Shown: positions 25,801 to 37,900, counted from the first letter of the stretch. The stretch: 64,000 nt of DNA from Owenia fusiformis (GCA_903813345.2 CAIIXF020000010.1:4457169-4521168), one strand, 5' to 3'. Program-made: numbers and translations. Notes: generated by a model from the sequence alone, not told the origin.

Positions 25801-25830
25801 CTAGACCCCAGACAAAGCAGTGATGTCTAA
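16804..25830 (+). CDS. Copy B: predicted type I transmembrane paralogue of the unnamed family, 367 aa
   Basis: Six exons: 16,804-16,876; 19,952-20,113; 23,240-23,395; 24,168-24,338; 24,973-25,092; 25,409-25,830 (stop TAA). All introns are GT-AG and phase 1; total 1,104 nt. Residues 1-25 are a signal peptide (FILLIPCVLSG). Residues about 26-131 are the two-exon domain (FPGVCIEV, GDVYIFHSMHND, KYLYFHEYG, YWMIGNTLG, NPED, INITC). A Thr-rich stalk follows (one repeat unit). Exon 5 carries a basic RAKR motif at 197-200, an acidic stretch, then a helix (MWLILVICAIIG continuing into IVLL of exon 6, about 217-232). The tail (233-367) is polar, with KLTKHLKR next to the membrane and tyrosines in YITYKTPPDSP. 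It lies immediately downstream of copy A, same strand. Function unknown; the architecture suggests a cell-surface receptor or adhesion molecule. Confidence 0.82.
16991..17103. repeat. Imperfect hairpin, ~50-bp arms, in copy B intron 1
   Basis: GTTCAGGATATTTTGATTAT at the left is the inverted complement, with a few mismatches, of ATAATTCCAATATCCTGAAC at the right. The arms continue through ACCAAGG / CCAAGGT and meet near GGGGCTGTAGGTCCC. A small foldback element; no ORF. Confidence 0.7.
17160..17735. repeat. GATAT microsatellite plus single copy of the AGGTCAAA/TGACCTT repeat family
   Basis: 17,168-17,235 is a GATAT/ATAAT low-complexity run. From 17,255 a repeat begins with GTCATCACCACCAGTGGCGG and contains units with CAACTTGCTTCAAATTG, AAAATCATCTACAAGTTCT and TGACCTTCTCAAGG, ending near GGTGACATTTTGTCATGTTA. 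It is the inverted orientation of the large satellite at 31,700-34,095. Confidence 0.7.
18947..19109. mobile_element. MITE with perfect 15-bp inverted ends CAGGCCCATAGCCAG
   Basis: The left end CAGGCCCATAGCCAG and right end CTGGCTATGGGCCTG are exact reverse complements. The interior matches the repeat at 934-1,104 (ATTGTCAAAAGT, CCCCCTGGAATTTT). No ORF; intron 1 of copy B. No obvious target duplication. Confidence 0.75.
20600..21130. repeat. Short-unit minisatellite (AGAGGTGTTCCAC type)
   Basis: About 30 units of 16-17 bp built on TTATAGAGGTGTTCCAC, with recurring variants (TTCATCTTA, TTCCTCTCATCG, TTCAACTTATGG) forming higher-order blocks of two to four units. It resembles the interior of the CAGTAAAACCTG transposon family elsewhere in the window and may have grown from one. 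Located in intron 2 of copy B. Confidence 0.85.
21893..22018. repeat. Two-copy ~63-bp tandem duplication
   Basis: The phrase TTGAATGGAAGAGGTATGAG through CAATACTGTTTAG occurs twice back to back with a few substitutions. It includes the words CAGTGAAACCTGT / CAGTGAAACCTAT, again resembling the CAGTAAAACCTG family. Intron 2 of copy B. Confidence 0.8.
22377..22577. mobile_element. MITE-like element with GGCGGATCTGG / CCAGATCCGC ends
   Basis: The left end AGGGGCGGATCTGGG and right end CCCCCAGATCCGCTAG are inverted complements. The interior is rich in GGGCCCA and CAAAAAGGCCCA words. No coding. Intron 2 of copy B. Confidence 0.65.
24440..24945. repeat. Fragment of the GTCACCACC...GTTAATGCC repeat family
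   Basis: Starts near GTTATGTAACCACCAGAAAA, includes TTTGTGGATGGTGTTTGGCA and CAGCATCTATAAC, and ends with TCATGTTAATGCCTTG. The same boundary words bound the 31,700-34,095 satellite and the solo copy at 36,745-36,870. It lies in intron 4 of copy B, just upstream of exon 5. Confidence 0.5.
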
Positions 25831-25923
25831 CCAATAATTTTATATTTACTCATGTATATAGTTTGTTTATAATAACATATATTTTTATAGAATACACCAT
25901 TGGTTGTTTTTATCTTTTTAAAA

Positions 25924-25929
25924 AATAAA
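25924..25929 (+). terminator. Candidate polyadenylation signal of copy B
   Basis: AATAAA about 95 bp after the copy B stop codon at 25,828-25,830. A second AATAAA lies near 26,571. Confidence 0.45.
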
Positions 25930-28690
25930 CACATTTTTTCAATTACTGTTGGTGTAGATTGGTATAAAACATAAAGAACAAGGGGTACAAATGTTGAATA
26001 TGAGATGTAAAAAATATACCGTAGAATATTTGGGCAAGAAGAAATTATCACTTAATTCTGCTGATATTGGAATCAACTCTTATAAAAATGCAATCCCCTT
26101 GTGGATGGATGGATTAAACTGGAGAAACCATGGGTTCCAAAATATTAAAAGTCTTCTTTTATGATGGGACATGTTAAAGAACGTGTCAGTGTTGTTTTGT
26201 GAAAGTAATCAAAGGATTAATTCTAAAGGATTAGACAAAATCAAGTCATTTTCCAAAACTTTTAACAACTTTTCAAGAAAAGTATCCATTTAGGTATCGG
26301 TGCTCTTAGATCAAAGATCCATTGTCTGCCATTATGATCCTTTCAACTCAACTTGCTCCATGAAGCATATGAAAGCACTACACTATCTGCTTAATATTCC
26401 AAACATGAAAGTACATGTATAGTTTTACTTATAATGGATTTTTCTGTCTTGCTTTCCTTTCAATCATAGTTAGTCTTACCATCCAGATCACTTACATTTA
26501 TCTGTTAATGGTTATTGTATTCCAATACTTTAATTGTATGTCAATATACAACTGTTATGCAAACAATCTCAATAAAAAACTGCCAATCTTTTATATCACA
26601 GAGAGATGTACTTTAGCCAATAAAGGAACTTTCAGATGAATATGTAAGCTCAAATATGATCTGGTTGTCGTGAAGTATTAAGTGTTTCTATATCAAATGT
26701 TTTTAATTACAGTGTTTAAGGTAAGGTAAGTTAATAATAACTTTGAATGTGACGATTCCATGAGTGAAAAGAGTGAAAACATGAGTGAAAGTTCTTTTCA
26801 CAAGGTAATGTATTGTCATCTGAGAGTTTTTGGTACAGTTAGTGCAATATGTGCTGCACTGTATTGCAAAATATTGATACAAATTGCACAGGTCATTGGA
26901 ATGTTTTATTTTAAAAATCAGTATTTATTTCCTCATTACTTTCAGGAAAAATACATTCATGAGCTTAACTGTAATCAATAATAATAACATACAGTAATTA
27001 TAAATCATAACATACAGTAATTATTAATCATAACTTACAGAAAACAAATATTCTATACAGTAATAATCTTACACAAAATCAGTGCCACTACACACTAGAA
27101 TACTATCTAAAATTGATTTTGCTTTTTTTAAAGTATAAGGCCACAGTAATTAAATCGAATCAGTTTTTTCATATCATATATTATAACATACAATAAACAT
27201 AATATTTTATAATAGAAGAATTATGGTATTTTTCCAACATTAAGGATATGCTAATCCAGAAAATGAACTTCTATGTAAAATTAACAGCACATTATTATAA
27301 AAATGTTACCAATTCTGACATCTATTGATGCAGCAAAATTAAACATCTCTAATCTAAAGATGGATCACAAGGCAAAGACTCACAAGACAGGCAATATTTA
27401 ATATTATACCCAGCTGCAAAAGAAACTGCATGTTTTTACAGGCAAAGTAACTAAAATACAAAATATGTGCCTTTGTCTAATAAAATGGGATTTTCAATAG
27501 CTTAGTGTAAAACCATGGTTATGAATGCTGAGCTCAGAGATAAAGATCAATTATATGGTCAGTTTACAGTTACAGTTTACATACACTGTATTAAACACTT
27601 ATTTCATTTTAAATAAATAGTATGTACAGGGTACGTTTGTTCAACCTAGGACAAATAAACATACAAACAAGTATAAAATGTCTTAGATTAACTTGGGTTG
27701 TTCTTGTAGAGACAGGAGAAATAATTTATTGAAAATTAAAGGAGACTTACAGCTCAAATTAGCACACATTATAATCTACTACATAAAATGACAAAAACAG
27801 AATGAAATAAAGTGTACTCCTCCTAATTTTTGGCCCTTTTTGATTTAGCCATTTGGTTTGGTGTAGAAGCATCAGATCAGCATTATCACATATCATGCCA
27901 TCTATATTTAGTATTTGTTATTACTAAGTTTAAATCTTGTTTCCAAGTAGGAAAACATTTCACAATGTAAAATAATTAGTTTCACCTTTTAGCAAAATAT
28001 TGCATTGTATCATCTCCCTAAGCACAGTTCTAGCACTTACCACAAAGTAATATCCATTAATCCCATGTAATCAACTAAGTGGCTCATATTTTCAATATTG
28101 CCTGATTTTCTAATGCACTTCTGTAACAATACATTCCGTTGTTTTAACACGAGTTGTGACAAAACGTGACAAATTTGGTAAATTCAGCTCAGGGGTTGGC
28201 TCAAAACACTGGTACCCCTTAAAATCATAACTAGTGGTTTTAATTGATAAATGGCACAAAATGCAGGGGGTTAAATAACATGTAAATATTACTTCAAAAA
28301 TGTCAGGAATAGATACAACACAAAGCTTGCATCTTCTTCCAACTGTTAGAACAGAGTTATGAAACTTTTGTTGGATTGATATCAATGAATATATCATATC
28401 ATTGTTATTATGTAATATTCATTTCCGCATTATATTTCTTTTGTTGACAATAGTATCAAAGCTTGTCAGAAAACAGTACATTATAAGCATGTACTATTAT
28501 AATAAAGTAGGCAGACCCTCAGTGTACGCTGAATGAGAAATTCCAATCTTAAATTTTCATAACGTAGTATCTCCATTGTGTCGAAACATGACATTAAAGC
28601 AACATTTACATGTTACATTTCTGACATGCCATCTATTGGTATCAACAGAGGGTTTAAAAGGCAAATACATTTTTAATTTGAAATGCCATT
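25930..28690. other. Intergenic, no gene recognised
   Basis: Sequence between the convergent copy B and palmitoyltransferase genes. Contains a short repeat ACATACAGTAATTAT (about 26,988-27,040). A 95-codon minus-strand ORF at 28,397-28,110 has an acceptor-like upstream site but no family resemblance. Confidence 0.45.
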
Positions 28691-28862
28691 ATACAATTGT
28701 TGACCTCTCCAGAGGTCAACCGGCAAAATTGTATACCGAGACTGTAAACCGAGAAACTACTGTTGACAGAGACCGAAGGTCGAGGTCAACAGTAGTTTCA
28801 AGGTTTACAGTCGAGGTATATGATTTTAACGGTTGACCGAATGGAGAGGTCTACAATTGTTT
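28691..28862. repeat. ~170-bp near-complete palindrome (foldback)
   Basis: From ATACAATTGTTGACCTCTCC on the left to GGAGAGGTCTACAATTGT on the right. Intermediate blocks pair in order: TGTATACC/GGTATAT, GACTGTAAACC/GGTTTACAGTC, GAAACTACTGTTGAC/GTCAACAGTAGTTTC. The apex is near GAGACCGAAGGTCGAG. Strong hairpin potential as DNA or RNA; no target duplication evident. Confidence 0.85.
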
Positions 28863-28864
28863 TG

Positions 28865-29936
28865 TTAGTCAGAAGAAACTAATAATACACATATAGACGA
28901 TAACTGGATAATCATCAATCATGGCTTCATTTCACAATCTTTTCTTCGAACCACGCAAAAATCTGAAGACAGTGGTAGTTAAACTCTCTGTTTCGGCACA
29001 TCACTGCGTACTCACTAGTAAATTAATGTTAAATTTACGTTTCTATTTGTATTTTTGCTCTACTTGTCGTTTAGTAAAGACAAAATATCACTTTCATCAA
29101 CGTTTGCAAAATGTCCGTCTACCATGACATTGACATTATGACATTATTTTGACATTATGACGTCATATTCCCCATAATTCACAAGTGTAGTACAGTAACA
29201 TACGCGGTCAATAATATGATATCCCATGATGCACAGGTGGGGTACAGGCAAAAATGTTGACCGCTAATTGACCAATCAGATGCGAGTATTTACACTGAGG
29301 TGCTAACAATAATAATTGGTTAATAATGGTTTTCTATTCAGGCACATGTTTTTAACATTTATGGTTTCATTATTAATGGGATGGGGGGTGCAATAAAATT
29401 ACTTAATAACAGGTTTTGACCAAAATCTGTATTTTGAAATCAAGAATAATGTCAGAGTTTAACTTGAGTTTAAAATGATATGGCTGACATTGCATTGAAA
29501 CACTGTATGTACAGTGAATAAATCAGTTCAATATTTAACAACAGACCCTGTACATAGTAATATCCACATACTTTATGTCGCATAACCAGTGCAAGTGGGC
29601 CACCTCTAAAGTGTGCCACTTGCACAGTTTCACTTAACATTTGATTAATAGTTTGCTTGACTGAAGTGTTCAACTTATGGAGGTGTTCTTGACAGTTTTT
29701 TGATATAAACATAAAGAGTATGAACTAACATCTTGTTACTCAAGTATGTTCAAATGGACAAAAAAATGGAAGCAGGCAATATTGTACCAGTTATAACAGC
29801 ACCACTTCTATATACAGTGCAATAATATTTATAGTGTACTGACACAGGAAGTATCTATGCCTCAGTGATACCATGAGCTGCTTGCGGAATCATAAATTTA
29901 CATGTGCCTCACGAGAGCAAACAAAAGTTCTAAAAA
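28865..29936. other. Intergenic, no gene recognised
   Basis: No supported exon. At 29,570-29,700 there is a fragment of the GAGGTGTTC / CAGTTTCACTTA repeat family. Confidence 0.4.
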
Positions 29937-30272
29937 CAAGTCCAATGTCCTGTTTAAGAATCCATATTCTTACTATTGAAAATGAATTTTAGCAATACAA
30001 TCCCACATGAATCTACTCGATGAGACTCAATCAACTTGAGTTTTCTGAGAGAATTTCAACAGGGGTAGCATGGATTTAACATGGGGATATACACCATTGA
30101 CTATTGACTTAGCATCAGCATACCATCATTTATGTCACCATTAGAATAGATACACAATTCTCATTCTCTCAGAAGAACTCAAGTTGATTGTATCTCAGCA
30201 AGTACATTCTGTGGGATAGTGTTGCTAGAATACATTTTCAATAGTAAGAATATGGGTTCTTAAACTGGACAA
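29937..30272. mobile_element. Foldback element with ~115-bp arms
   Basis: The left arm (29,937-30,060) contains CCTGTTTAAGAATCCATATT, CTTACTATTGAAAATG and AATCAACTTGAGTT. The right arm (30,155-30,272) contains the reverse complement of each with few mismatches. The spacer of about 95 bp is unique. No ORF. Confidence 0.8.
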
Positions 30273-30275
30273 TAA

Positions 30276-31699
30276 AGCTTAAGTAAAGCGTTTTTGAAAT
30301 TTTTAATTCGTACTGTAGCTTACAAAACACTAATTGGTGTAACATACATAGACATTGGTGTATCATACATACACATTGATGTGAATCAAGTCCTGTGATA
30401 ATTATGATATGATCAGCCTACCGCATGTGATTAGGTCATGGATAATACCAATCCGTGACTTAGGTTTGTGGGACATTTCTTACATAAATGTATCTAAGTT
30501 CTTGTGCAGTGCATGAGTTTAAAATATGTTTGAATATGCAATATATAGTGGGAGTAGAAAACTAAATATACAAATTAAATATACCAGAAGTCATACTGTT
30601 ATTTTACATAATATACAGCAAATACAAGGTACAATACTATTCCATTAACTTCACTAAAACCCATTGATTGCACATATAAATCCTTAACTGTCATGTATTT
30701 ATTTATTTTATACCATATTTTAAGTACTACTATATAACATTTGGTGGGCCAAAATTGCATTTTCAACAAAATATTTTTATTTTTATCTTGGAAGCTTGGA
30801 AACGTCAAAAATCATTAAATTGGCCGTAAAGAAAAGCGAAAGTTCAATGTTGGAAGCAATCTGTTCAAAAAATCATGCCAAGTTTCTTTAAAAATCCGTA
30901 TTTTATTATCTGAAAAATAGAATCAAGATGGCTGATGGAATTATTCATGGGATTTATGAAATACTGAAATGTTCAAATTCACAAGGGATTATCATGAAAC
31001 AATGCAAAACAATAGGACTTTTACAAAACAGGCATGACAAGAAATGTGAGGAAATTGTAAAATTGTGACAATTTTGAAGAGAGTTACTCTTGGCATGTTT
31101 CTAGTTGTTGATGTCTCTTTAATGTCATCAAAAAGCCATTCCACTAATGGGACTAATACAGACATTTTTTAATATCTCAACAAATATGTCCTATTCAACG
31201 CTATGTATGACATACAATGCTGATTGAAATGTGTTGATTGCAACCACATTTGAGCACATGTGTAACAACAACGATTGTGTCTAATATCAATCAAATTTGA
31301 ATGGCATTGATTGGTAAAACACCAGCCACATTTCAGCAATTGATAATAAGTAACTTCAGCATATAGCTTTGGCTGATCATTCAATTAAAAGGAGTTGAGA
31401 AGGTTCTGTTATGAACTTGTAAAACTTGTCTTATTCAAACTCCACGAGGACTGGCCAAGTGTTTGAATTGGCAGGTTTTTACATTTCAAGTTTTTTAACA
31501 TTTAGTTAGTTTAGTTTAGTAAGCCTATGGAAAATTAAAAAATTGTATCAAAGAAAGTGTTCACATTGAGAGGTGTTTGGATATACAGGTTTTACCGTAT
31601 TTCCCCATAACATTTGCTTATTGGATCCAATATTTTATGCTTTGTCAATCATATTTAGAGAATGTGGAGCGCAATCAAGGATGAGCATAATAAAAAGCA
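30276..31699. other. Intergenic, no gene recognised
   Basis: AT-rich; several short minus-strand ORFs with no splice context or family resemblance. Nothing supported. Confidence 0.4.
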
Positions 31700-34095
31700 A
31701 CAAGCCATTAACATGACAAAATGTCACCACCTAGTTGCTCACAATATTATGAGTTCAAACTTAAGTCAGATTTGAATTTCTGAGAACTTGTAAAGTCAAA
31801 TTTGAACTTCTGAAAAGATGTAGATGATTTTGAAAAAAAAATTTGGTCAATTTGAAGCAAGTTGAAAACAGACCTTTTTGACGTTTTTTGACCTTGAGAA
31901 GGTCATTAAAGGTCAAATGTCAAATCTAAAGTCAGATTTGAATTTCTGAGAACATGTAGATGATTTTGAAAAAAAAAATTAGCCAATTTGAAGCAAGTTG
32001 AAAAAAGACCTTTTTGACCTTTTTTGACCTTGAGAAGGTCATTGAAGGTCAAATGTCAAATCTAAAGTCATATTTGAATTTCTGAGAACATGTAGATGAT
32101 TTTGAAAAAAAATTTAGTCAATTTGAAGCAAGATGAAAAAATACCTTTTTGACCTTTTTTGACATTGAGAAGGTCATTGAAGGTCAAATGTCAAATCTAA
32201 AGTCAGATTTGAATTTCTGAGAACACGTAGATGATTTTGAAAAAAAATTTTAGTCAATTTGAAGCAAGTTGAAAACCGACCTTTTTGACCTTTTTTGACC
32301 TTGAGAAGGTCATTAAAGGTCAAATGTCAAATCTAAAGTCAGATTTGAATTTCTGAGAACATGTAGATGATTTTGAAAAAAAATTAGTCAATTTGAAGCA
32401 AGTTGAAAAAAGACCTTTTTGACCTTTTTTTACCTTGAGAAGGTCATTGAAGGTCAAATGTCAAATCTAAAGTCATATTTGAATTTCTGAGAACATGTTG
32501 ATGATTTTGGAAAAAAATTTAGTCAATTTGAAGCAAGATGAAAAAATACCTTTTTGACCTTTTTTGACATTGAGAAGGTCATTGAAGGCCAAATGTCAAA
32601 TCTAAAGTCAGATTTGAATTTCTGAGAACATGTAGATGATTTTGAAAAAAAAATTTAGTCAATTTGAAGCAAGTTGAAAAAAGACCTTTTTGACCTTTTT
32701 TGACTTTGAGAAGGTCATTGAAGGTCAAATGTCAAATTTTAAGTCAAATCTAAAGTCAGATTTGAATTTCTGAGAACATGTAGATGATTTTGAAAAAAAA
32801 ATTTAGTCAATTTGAAGCAAGTTGAAAACAGACCTTTTTGACCTTGAGAAGGTCATTGAAGGTCAAATGTCAAATCTTAAGTCAAATCTTAAGTCAGATT
32901 TGAATTTCTGAGAACACATAGATGATTTTGAAAAAAAAATTTAGTCAATTTGAAGCAAGTTGAAAACAGACCTTTTTGACCTTTTTTGACCTTGAGAAGG
33001 TCATTGAAGGTCAAATGTCAAATCTAAAGTCAGATTTGAAGGTCAAATGTCAAATCTAAAGTCAGATTTGAATTTCTGAGAACATGTAGATGATTTTGAA
33101 AAAAAAATTAGTCAATTTGAAGCAAGTTGAAAAAAGACCTTTTTGACCTTTTTTTACCTTGAGAAGGTCATTGAAGGTCAAATGTCAAATCTAAAGTCAT
33201 ATTTGAATTTCTGAGAACATGTAGATGATTTTGAAAAAAAATTTAGTCAATTTGAAGCAAGATGAAAAAATACCTTTTTGACCTTTTTTGACATTGAGAA
33301 GGTCATTGAAGGCCAAATGTCAAATCTAAAGTCAGATTTGAATTTCTGAGAACATGTAGATGATTTTGAAAAAAAAATTTAGTCAATTTGAAGCAAGTTG
33401 AAAAAAGACCTTTTTGACCTTTTTTGACTTTGAGAAGGTCATTGAAGGTCAAATGTCAAATTTTAAGTCAAATCTAAAGTCAGATTTGAATTTCTGAGAA
33501 CATGTAGATGATTTTGAAAAACAAATTTAGTCAATTTGAAGCAAGTTGAAAACAGACCTTTTTGACCTTGAGAAGGTCATTGAAGGTCAAATGTCAAATC
33601 TTAAGTCAAATCTTAAGTCAGATTTGAATTTCTGAGAACACATAGATGATTTTGAAAAAAAAATTTAGTCAATTTGAAGCAAGTTGAAAACAGACCTTTT
33701 TGACCTTTTTTGACCTTGAGAAGGTCATTGAAGGTCAAATGTCAAATCTAAAGTCAGATTTGAAGGTCAAATGTCAAATCTAAAGTCAGATTTGAATTTC
33801 TGAGAACATGTAGATGATTTTGAAAAAAAATTTAGTCAATGTGAAGCAAGTTGAAAAAAGACCTTTTTGACCTTGAGAAGGTCATTGAAGGTCAAATGTC
33901 AAATCTAAAGTCAGATTTGAACTTCTGAGAACATGTAGATGATTTAGAAAAAAATTGAAGTCAGTCTAAACAGTATTTGTTAAGTTATAGGAAGTTGTAA
34001 GAAATTGTTACAGACGCCAACCGCCGGACGCCAACCGCCGTCGCAAAAAAATGGAGACCATAACAATATGTCACCACTTTTGGTGGTGACATAAT
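31700..34095. repeat. Satellite array, ~135-137-bp unit, inside a dispersed repeat with CACCACC ends
   Basis: About 16 units containing GACCTTGAGAAGGTCATTGA, AGGTCAAATGTCAAATCTAA, AGTCAGATTTGAATTTCTGA, GATGATTTTGAAAAAAA and TCAATTTGAAGCAAGTTGAA. The landmark GTAGATGATT recurs at roughly 31,955, 32,092, 32,227, 32,363 and so on. A block of about five units is repeated with an offset of 724 bp: rare variants (AAGGCCAAATGTC; AAGTCAAATCTTAAGTC; the doubled AGATTTGAAGGTCAAATG) occur once in each block. The array is bounded by ATGACAAAATGTCACCACC on the left and AATATGTCACCACTTTTGG on the right, the termini of solo copies elsewhere. Confidence 0.9.
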
Positions 34096-34584
34096 AAAAT
34101 AAATAAATAGCCTCACCCCATATAAAGTGTATGACATATTTGTGCAACTTTTAGGTAACATCACATGTTTTAAACCTTTTTTTATTTGCGGCACAACCCT
34201 TGTCTATAATATACAATATAAATACATGAATTCATTTGTATTCGTTTCAGTTCTATTTAGCAACCTCTATCAGAACTTTTACAAACTAATTATGGCCTGA
34301 GCCATTGGTCAGCCTGATTATTTTTGATGGGGACCAGCTGATTTTTATATCTATACAAGATAGATTTTATATATACATGTCCAACCTAACTCATCTGGAT
34401 GTTAAGAAGGGGGGGTAAATTATCATGTTCGGAATTTTTTGTTTACTGACATGATGTTCAATTTGAATGAATGAATAATTGGTCCTCAGTGACATTTTTC
34501 TATCTAATTCAAGTTGTCCCTGCTTTTTGGATGACAGCACACTTATTAATCCAATAATCCCTCCGTCGAACATCAGGCCCCTTG

Positions 34585-34900
34585 CATTGTTATATGCAAT
34601 CCCAAGTCCTGCATTGTAGCATCATAAATCCTGCATTGTGATATCAGAAATCCTGCATTGTAATATCACAAAACTTAGAGGTGACATCATACAACTACAT
34701 AACAGCATCACAAATCCTGCATATGACATCACAAAACACACCTAGTAATATCACAAATCCTGCATTGTGACATCAATAATCCTGCATTGTAACATCAGAA
34801 ATCCTGCACTATGCATCACAAAACTGCATTGTATAAACATCACAAATCCTGCACAGTGACATCATATAATCCTGCATCACTACATCACATCTCCAGTACA
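34585..34900. repeat. Minisatellite of ~21-bp AATCCTGCATTGTGACATCA units
   Basis: About a dozen imperfect copies of a 20-22-bp unit built on ATCCTGCATTGT(A/G)(A/T)CATCA. It lies just beyond the 3' end of the palmitoyltransferase coding sequence (stop at 34,932-34,934), probably in its 3' UTR or immediate downstream flank. Confidence 0.8.
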
Positions 34901-34931
34901 TGTAATGTACAACTTATAACAGAGGTATATC

Positions 34932-37900
34932 CTAGACTTCATACATATTTAGCTCAGTGTTCGGAGGTTGGAACTCAAAAGGACACAACCATAAAGAAGG
35001 TGGACCTGAAAGAACATATAAATTCACAAATAGATAAAGTTTATGATAGAACATTTGTGTATTACATTTATGTTCTTAAATACTTTTGAGTTTCCCCTTG
35101 GCCATTTTGAATACATACTAGCACTTGATGGGAATCATACAATATTTATTGCAACACCTGCTGGTTCATTGTGACACATACTAGTTCATTGTGACTCAGA
35201 CTAGTTCATTGTGACACACACAGGATCATTGTGACACACTAGCGCATTGTCATTCATGCTAGTACACTGTGACACACATTTTTCATTGTGACACACACTA
35301 GTTCATCGTGACTCACCTCGACCAAAGACCTCTGCTAATAGTGTCCTAGTAGCTCTCTGTTGTCTGTGAGGACCCCTTCTCTGTATTTGTTCTACTGCTG
35401 TTTCATCTTGTAATATCGCCTGGAACTGAATATGCACTTTGCAATTAAAGGCCTTGTCTGATAAATATTGAAAATATAAATACTTTCAGAGAATACATAT
35501 ATAAATATATTTTGGGACGTCTTTACATTAGGATGCTGGCTACTTTTTGGGTTGATTCCAGAGGCCACTGACAATGCAGGAGGGACTCAGGCCTGAATGT
35601 TAACTTATCAAGTCTTACCTGATCACAACCTATCGCAAGTACAAATATTCCAAACAATATTGATTCTACTACCAAGATGACTGTGTGCATTCTGAAAGTA
35701 AAATACATCTGGTCAGTAAGGTAGGCAATGCACAGTTAATAATTTGGCTATTTAACATGGTATGCAAGTACAAAAGTGGGGCAGTAGGCCCACCTTAATA
35801 GCAGTTTGGCCAATCACTTTATCGCTGTCATATTAAGAGTTCCCTTAGGAACATTGAAATTGTTGTTTCAATAACTATGACTGAACGATCCCACCTCCTA
35901 TTCCAAGTGTAATTTGTTAAGTGTTTAAAAAACAGTGATATTTTGACCCAACCTCTGACCCCTTTATCACTTTAGCATCAAGACTAAGTAAATGTAATAA
36001 CAATCTACTGAAAGGCATTAATATATAGCATGGGCGTAGCAATCGCACCCCCCCCCCCCCCCTCCTATCCCCATAAAAAAAGCAATTTCGTAAAATTTGT
36101 TGAAAAAACATTATCAGATTGTAGTTTGAAATGTTTAGAATGCACCACACACAATCTAAATTTTTAAAAATTTCCCAGTTGAACCCTCATACCTCCCCTT
36201 TTAAACCCCGCTACGCTCATGGTGATGCAAACCCAAAAATCGCACCCCTTGACAATTGCTGGCTACACCCCTGTATAGCTATATTGTTTAATTCTTTTAC
36301 ATAAAATATGATAAAGAAACCCAACGCAATATGATCTGATACAATATGATAATATGCAATAACATTTGCTAACCAAATGCAATATGATCTGATACAATAT
36401 GATAATATGCAATAACATTTGCTTTTATATCTTTAACATTTAAACACACAAGCTAAAAGGCGATTACCATTCTCTGTAGAATATTATTAGGGTTGATATT
36501 CACTTACTAACACCCAAATGAATAACTCAATTAATAAAACCTTTTACAAGACCATGTAATGTGTATTGTGTATACATGCAGAAACATTACAATCAATACA
36601 ACATGTGTTGAAGGCATAAAGTGGAAATTGTCTCTCAACTTTGAGAATATTAAGGAGGTGCAAGCCAATATTAATTGATTCAAAATTAGAACAAAGTTGC
36701 AATGATATAAACATATACAGTGCCTCTACCCCAACAACAAGGCATTAACATGCAAAAAGTCACTACCTGCCATTTGTTACAGATGCCAAACACCAGATGC
36801 TGACCATCGTTACAAAAATGGAGACCATAACAATATATCACCACTTTTGGTGGCGACATAAAAACAAGCAAAATGTTCACATTGTAATGCCTCGAACCTC
36901 ATAAAATAAATTAAAAGAAGACTATCTATACAATACATTAATTCATTCATTTGTCTTTTGGCGAAAAATGATACATGACTTCCAATTCAATCACCAGGAA
37001 GGTCACCATGTCATCGATTCTCAATTAATATATTGCACGAGGCGATGAAAATTGTGATAGAAAAATACAAATTGCTTCCTAATGTTAAAGTGGTATCTCT
37101 ATGGTTCGACTATCTTTTCCTGTCTCTGAATAGAACAAGCTAATCAATCAAATTGATATTTATCACCGACAAATGGCCTTTAGCATATCAAGGGCTTTAG
37201 GACTGAGTCAAAGTAGGGATGATTTTAGAGCATACATGTATGTACAACGTATTGATCTCTACTATACTGAAATTCAATTTCCGAAAAAGAATTATTTACT
37301 AATGCTTAACAATCAAAGTTCGACATTACAATTAAGCTCTGCAGGAAAATCAATGTCGGATTTGTGGCACATTTAAAGGTTATCTGAAATCTGCTTCATC
37401 ATAGGACACTACTTGATCAATTTTAGAACATTTATTTATATATTTTTTAAACATATCTTTAAAATATCGCTTATCTCCCATAGGATAATTTTGATATCCA
37501 CTGACTGATAAAAAAAGTTATCATATGTATCATATAAATGTACACATGTGCATGAAATAACAAACATAGCAGAAATAGTATTAAGTTTTGTTATCTCCAG
37601 ATGATAAACTGTATTACATCACCCCTTATAATCATCAATTACATTCTAGAGTAACTATTGAGGCAGATAATTGCAATTTTGTTTCCCTCTGGAGCAACCA
37701 TGTGAAATTTCTAATGGGTAATCTAATGAGGCGTTATGCTTAAGATGCAACTTGGCTCAATTGGTCCCAAACTCCCTTTTGCGTTCATATATATCTGATT
37801 ATCTTGCCATGAAACAATGCAATTTCTGGAGATTCATGAGATAGATTTGGGCTATATGAGGTGGATTCATGGTAATTATGGCTGTGGGGAGGATCTACAG

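Noticed and set aside
28110-28397. Minus-strand 95-aa ORF with a good acceptor, considered as the palmitoyltransferase last exon
   Set aside because: A better terminal exon was found at 35,005-34,932 (PPSLWLCPF then stop), in phase and matching the family's C-terminal pattern.
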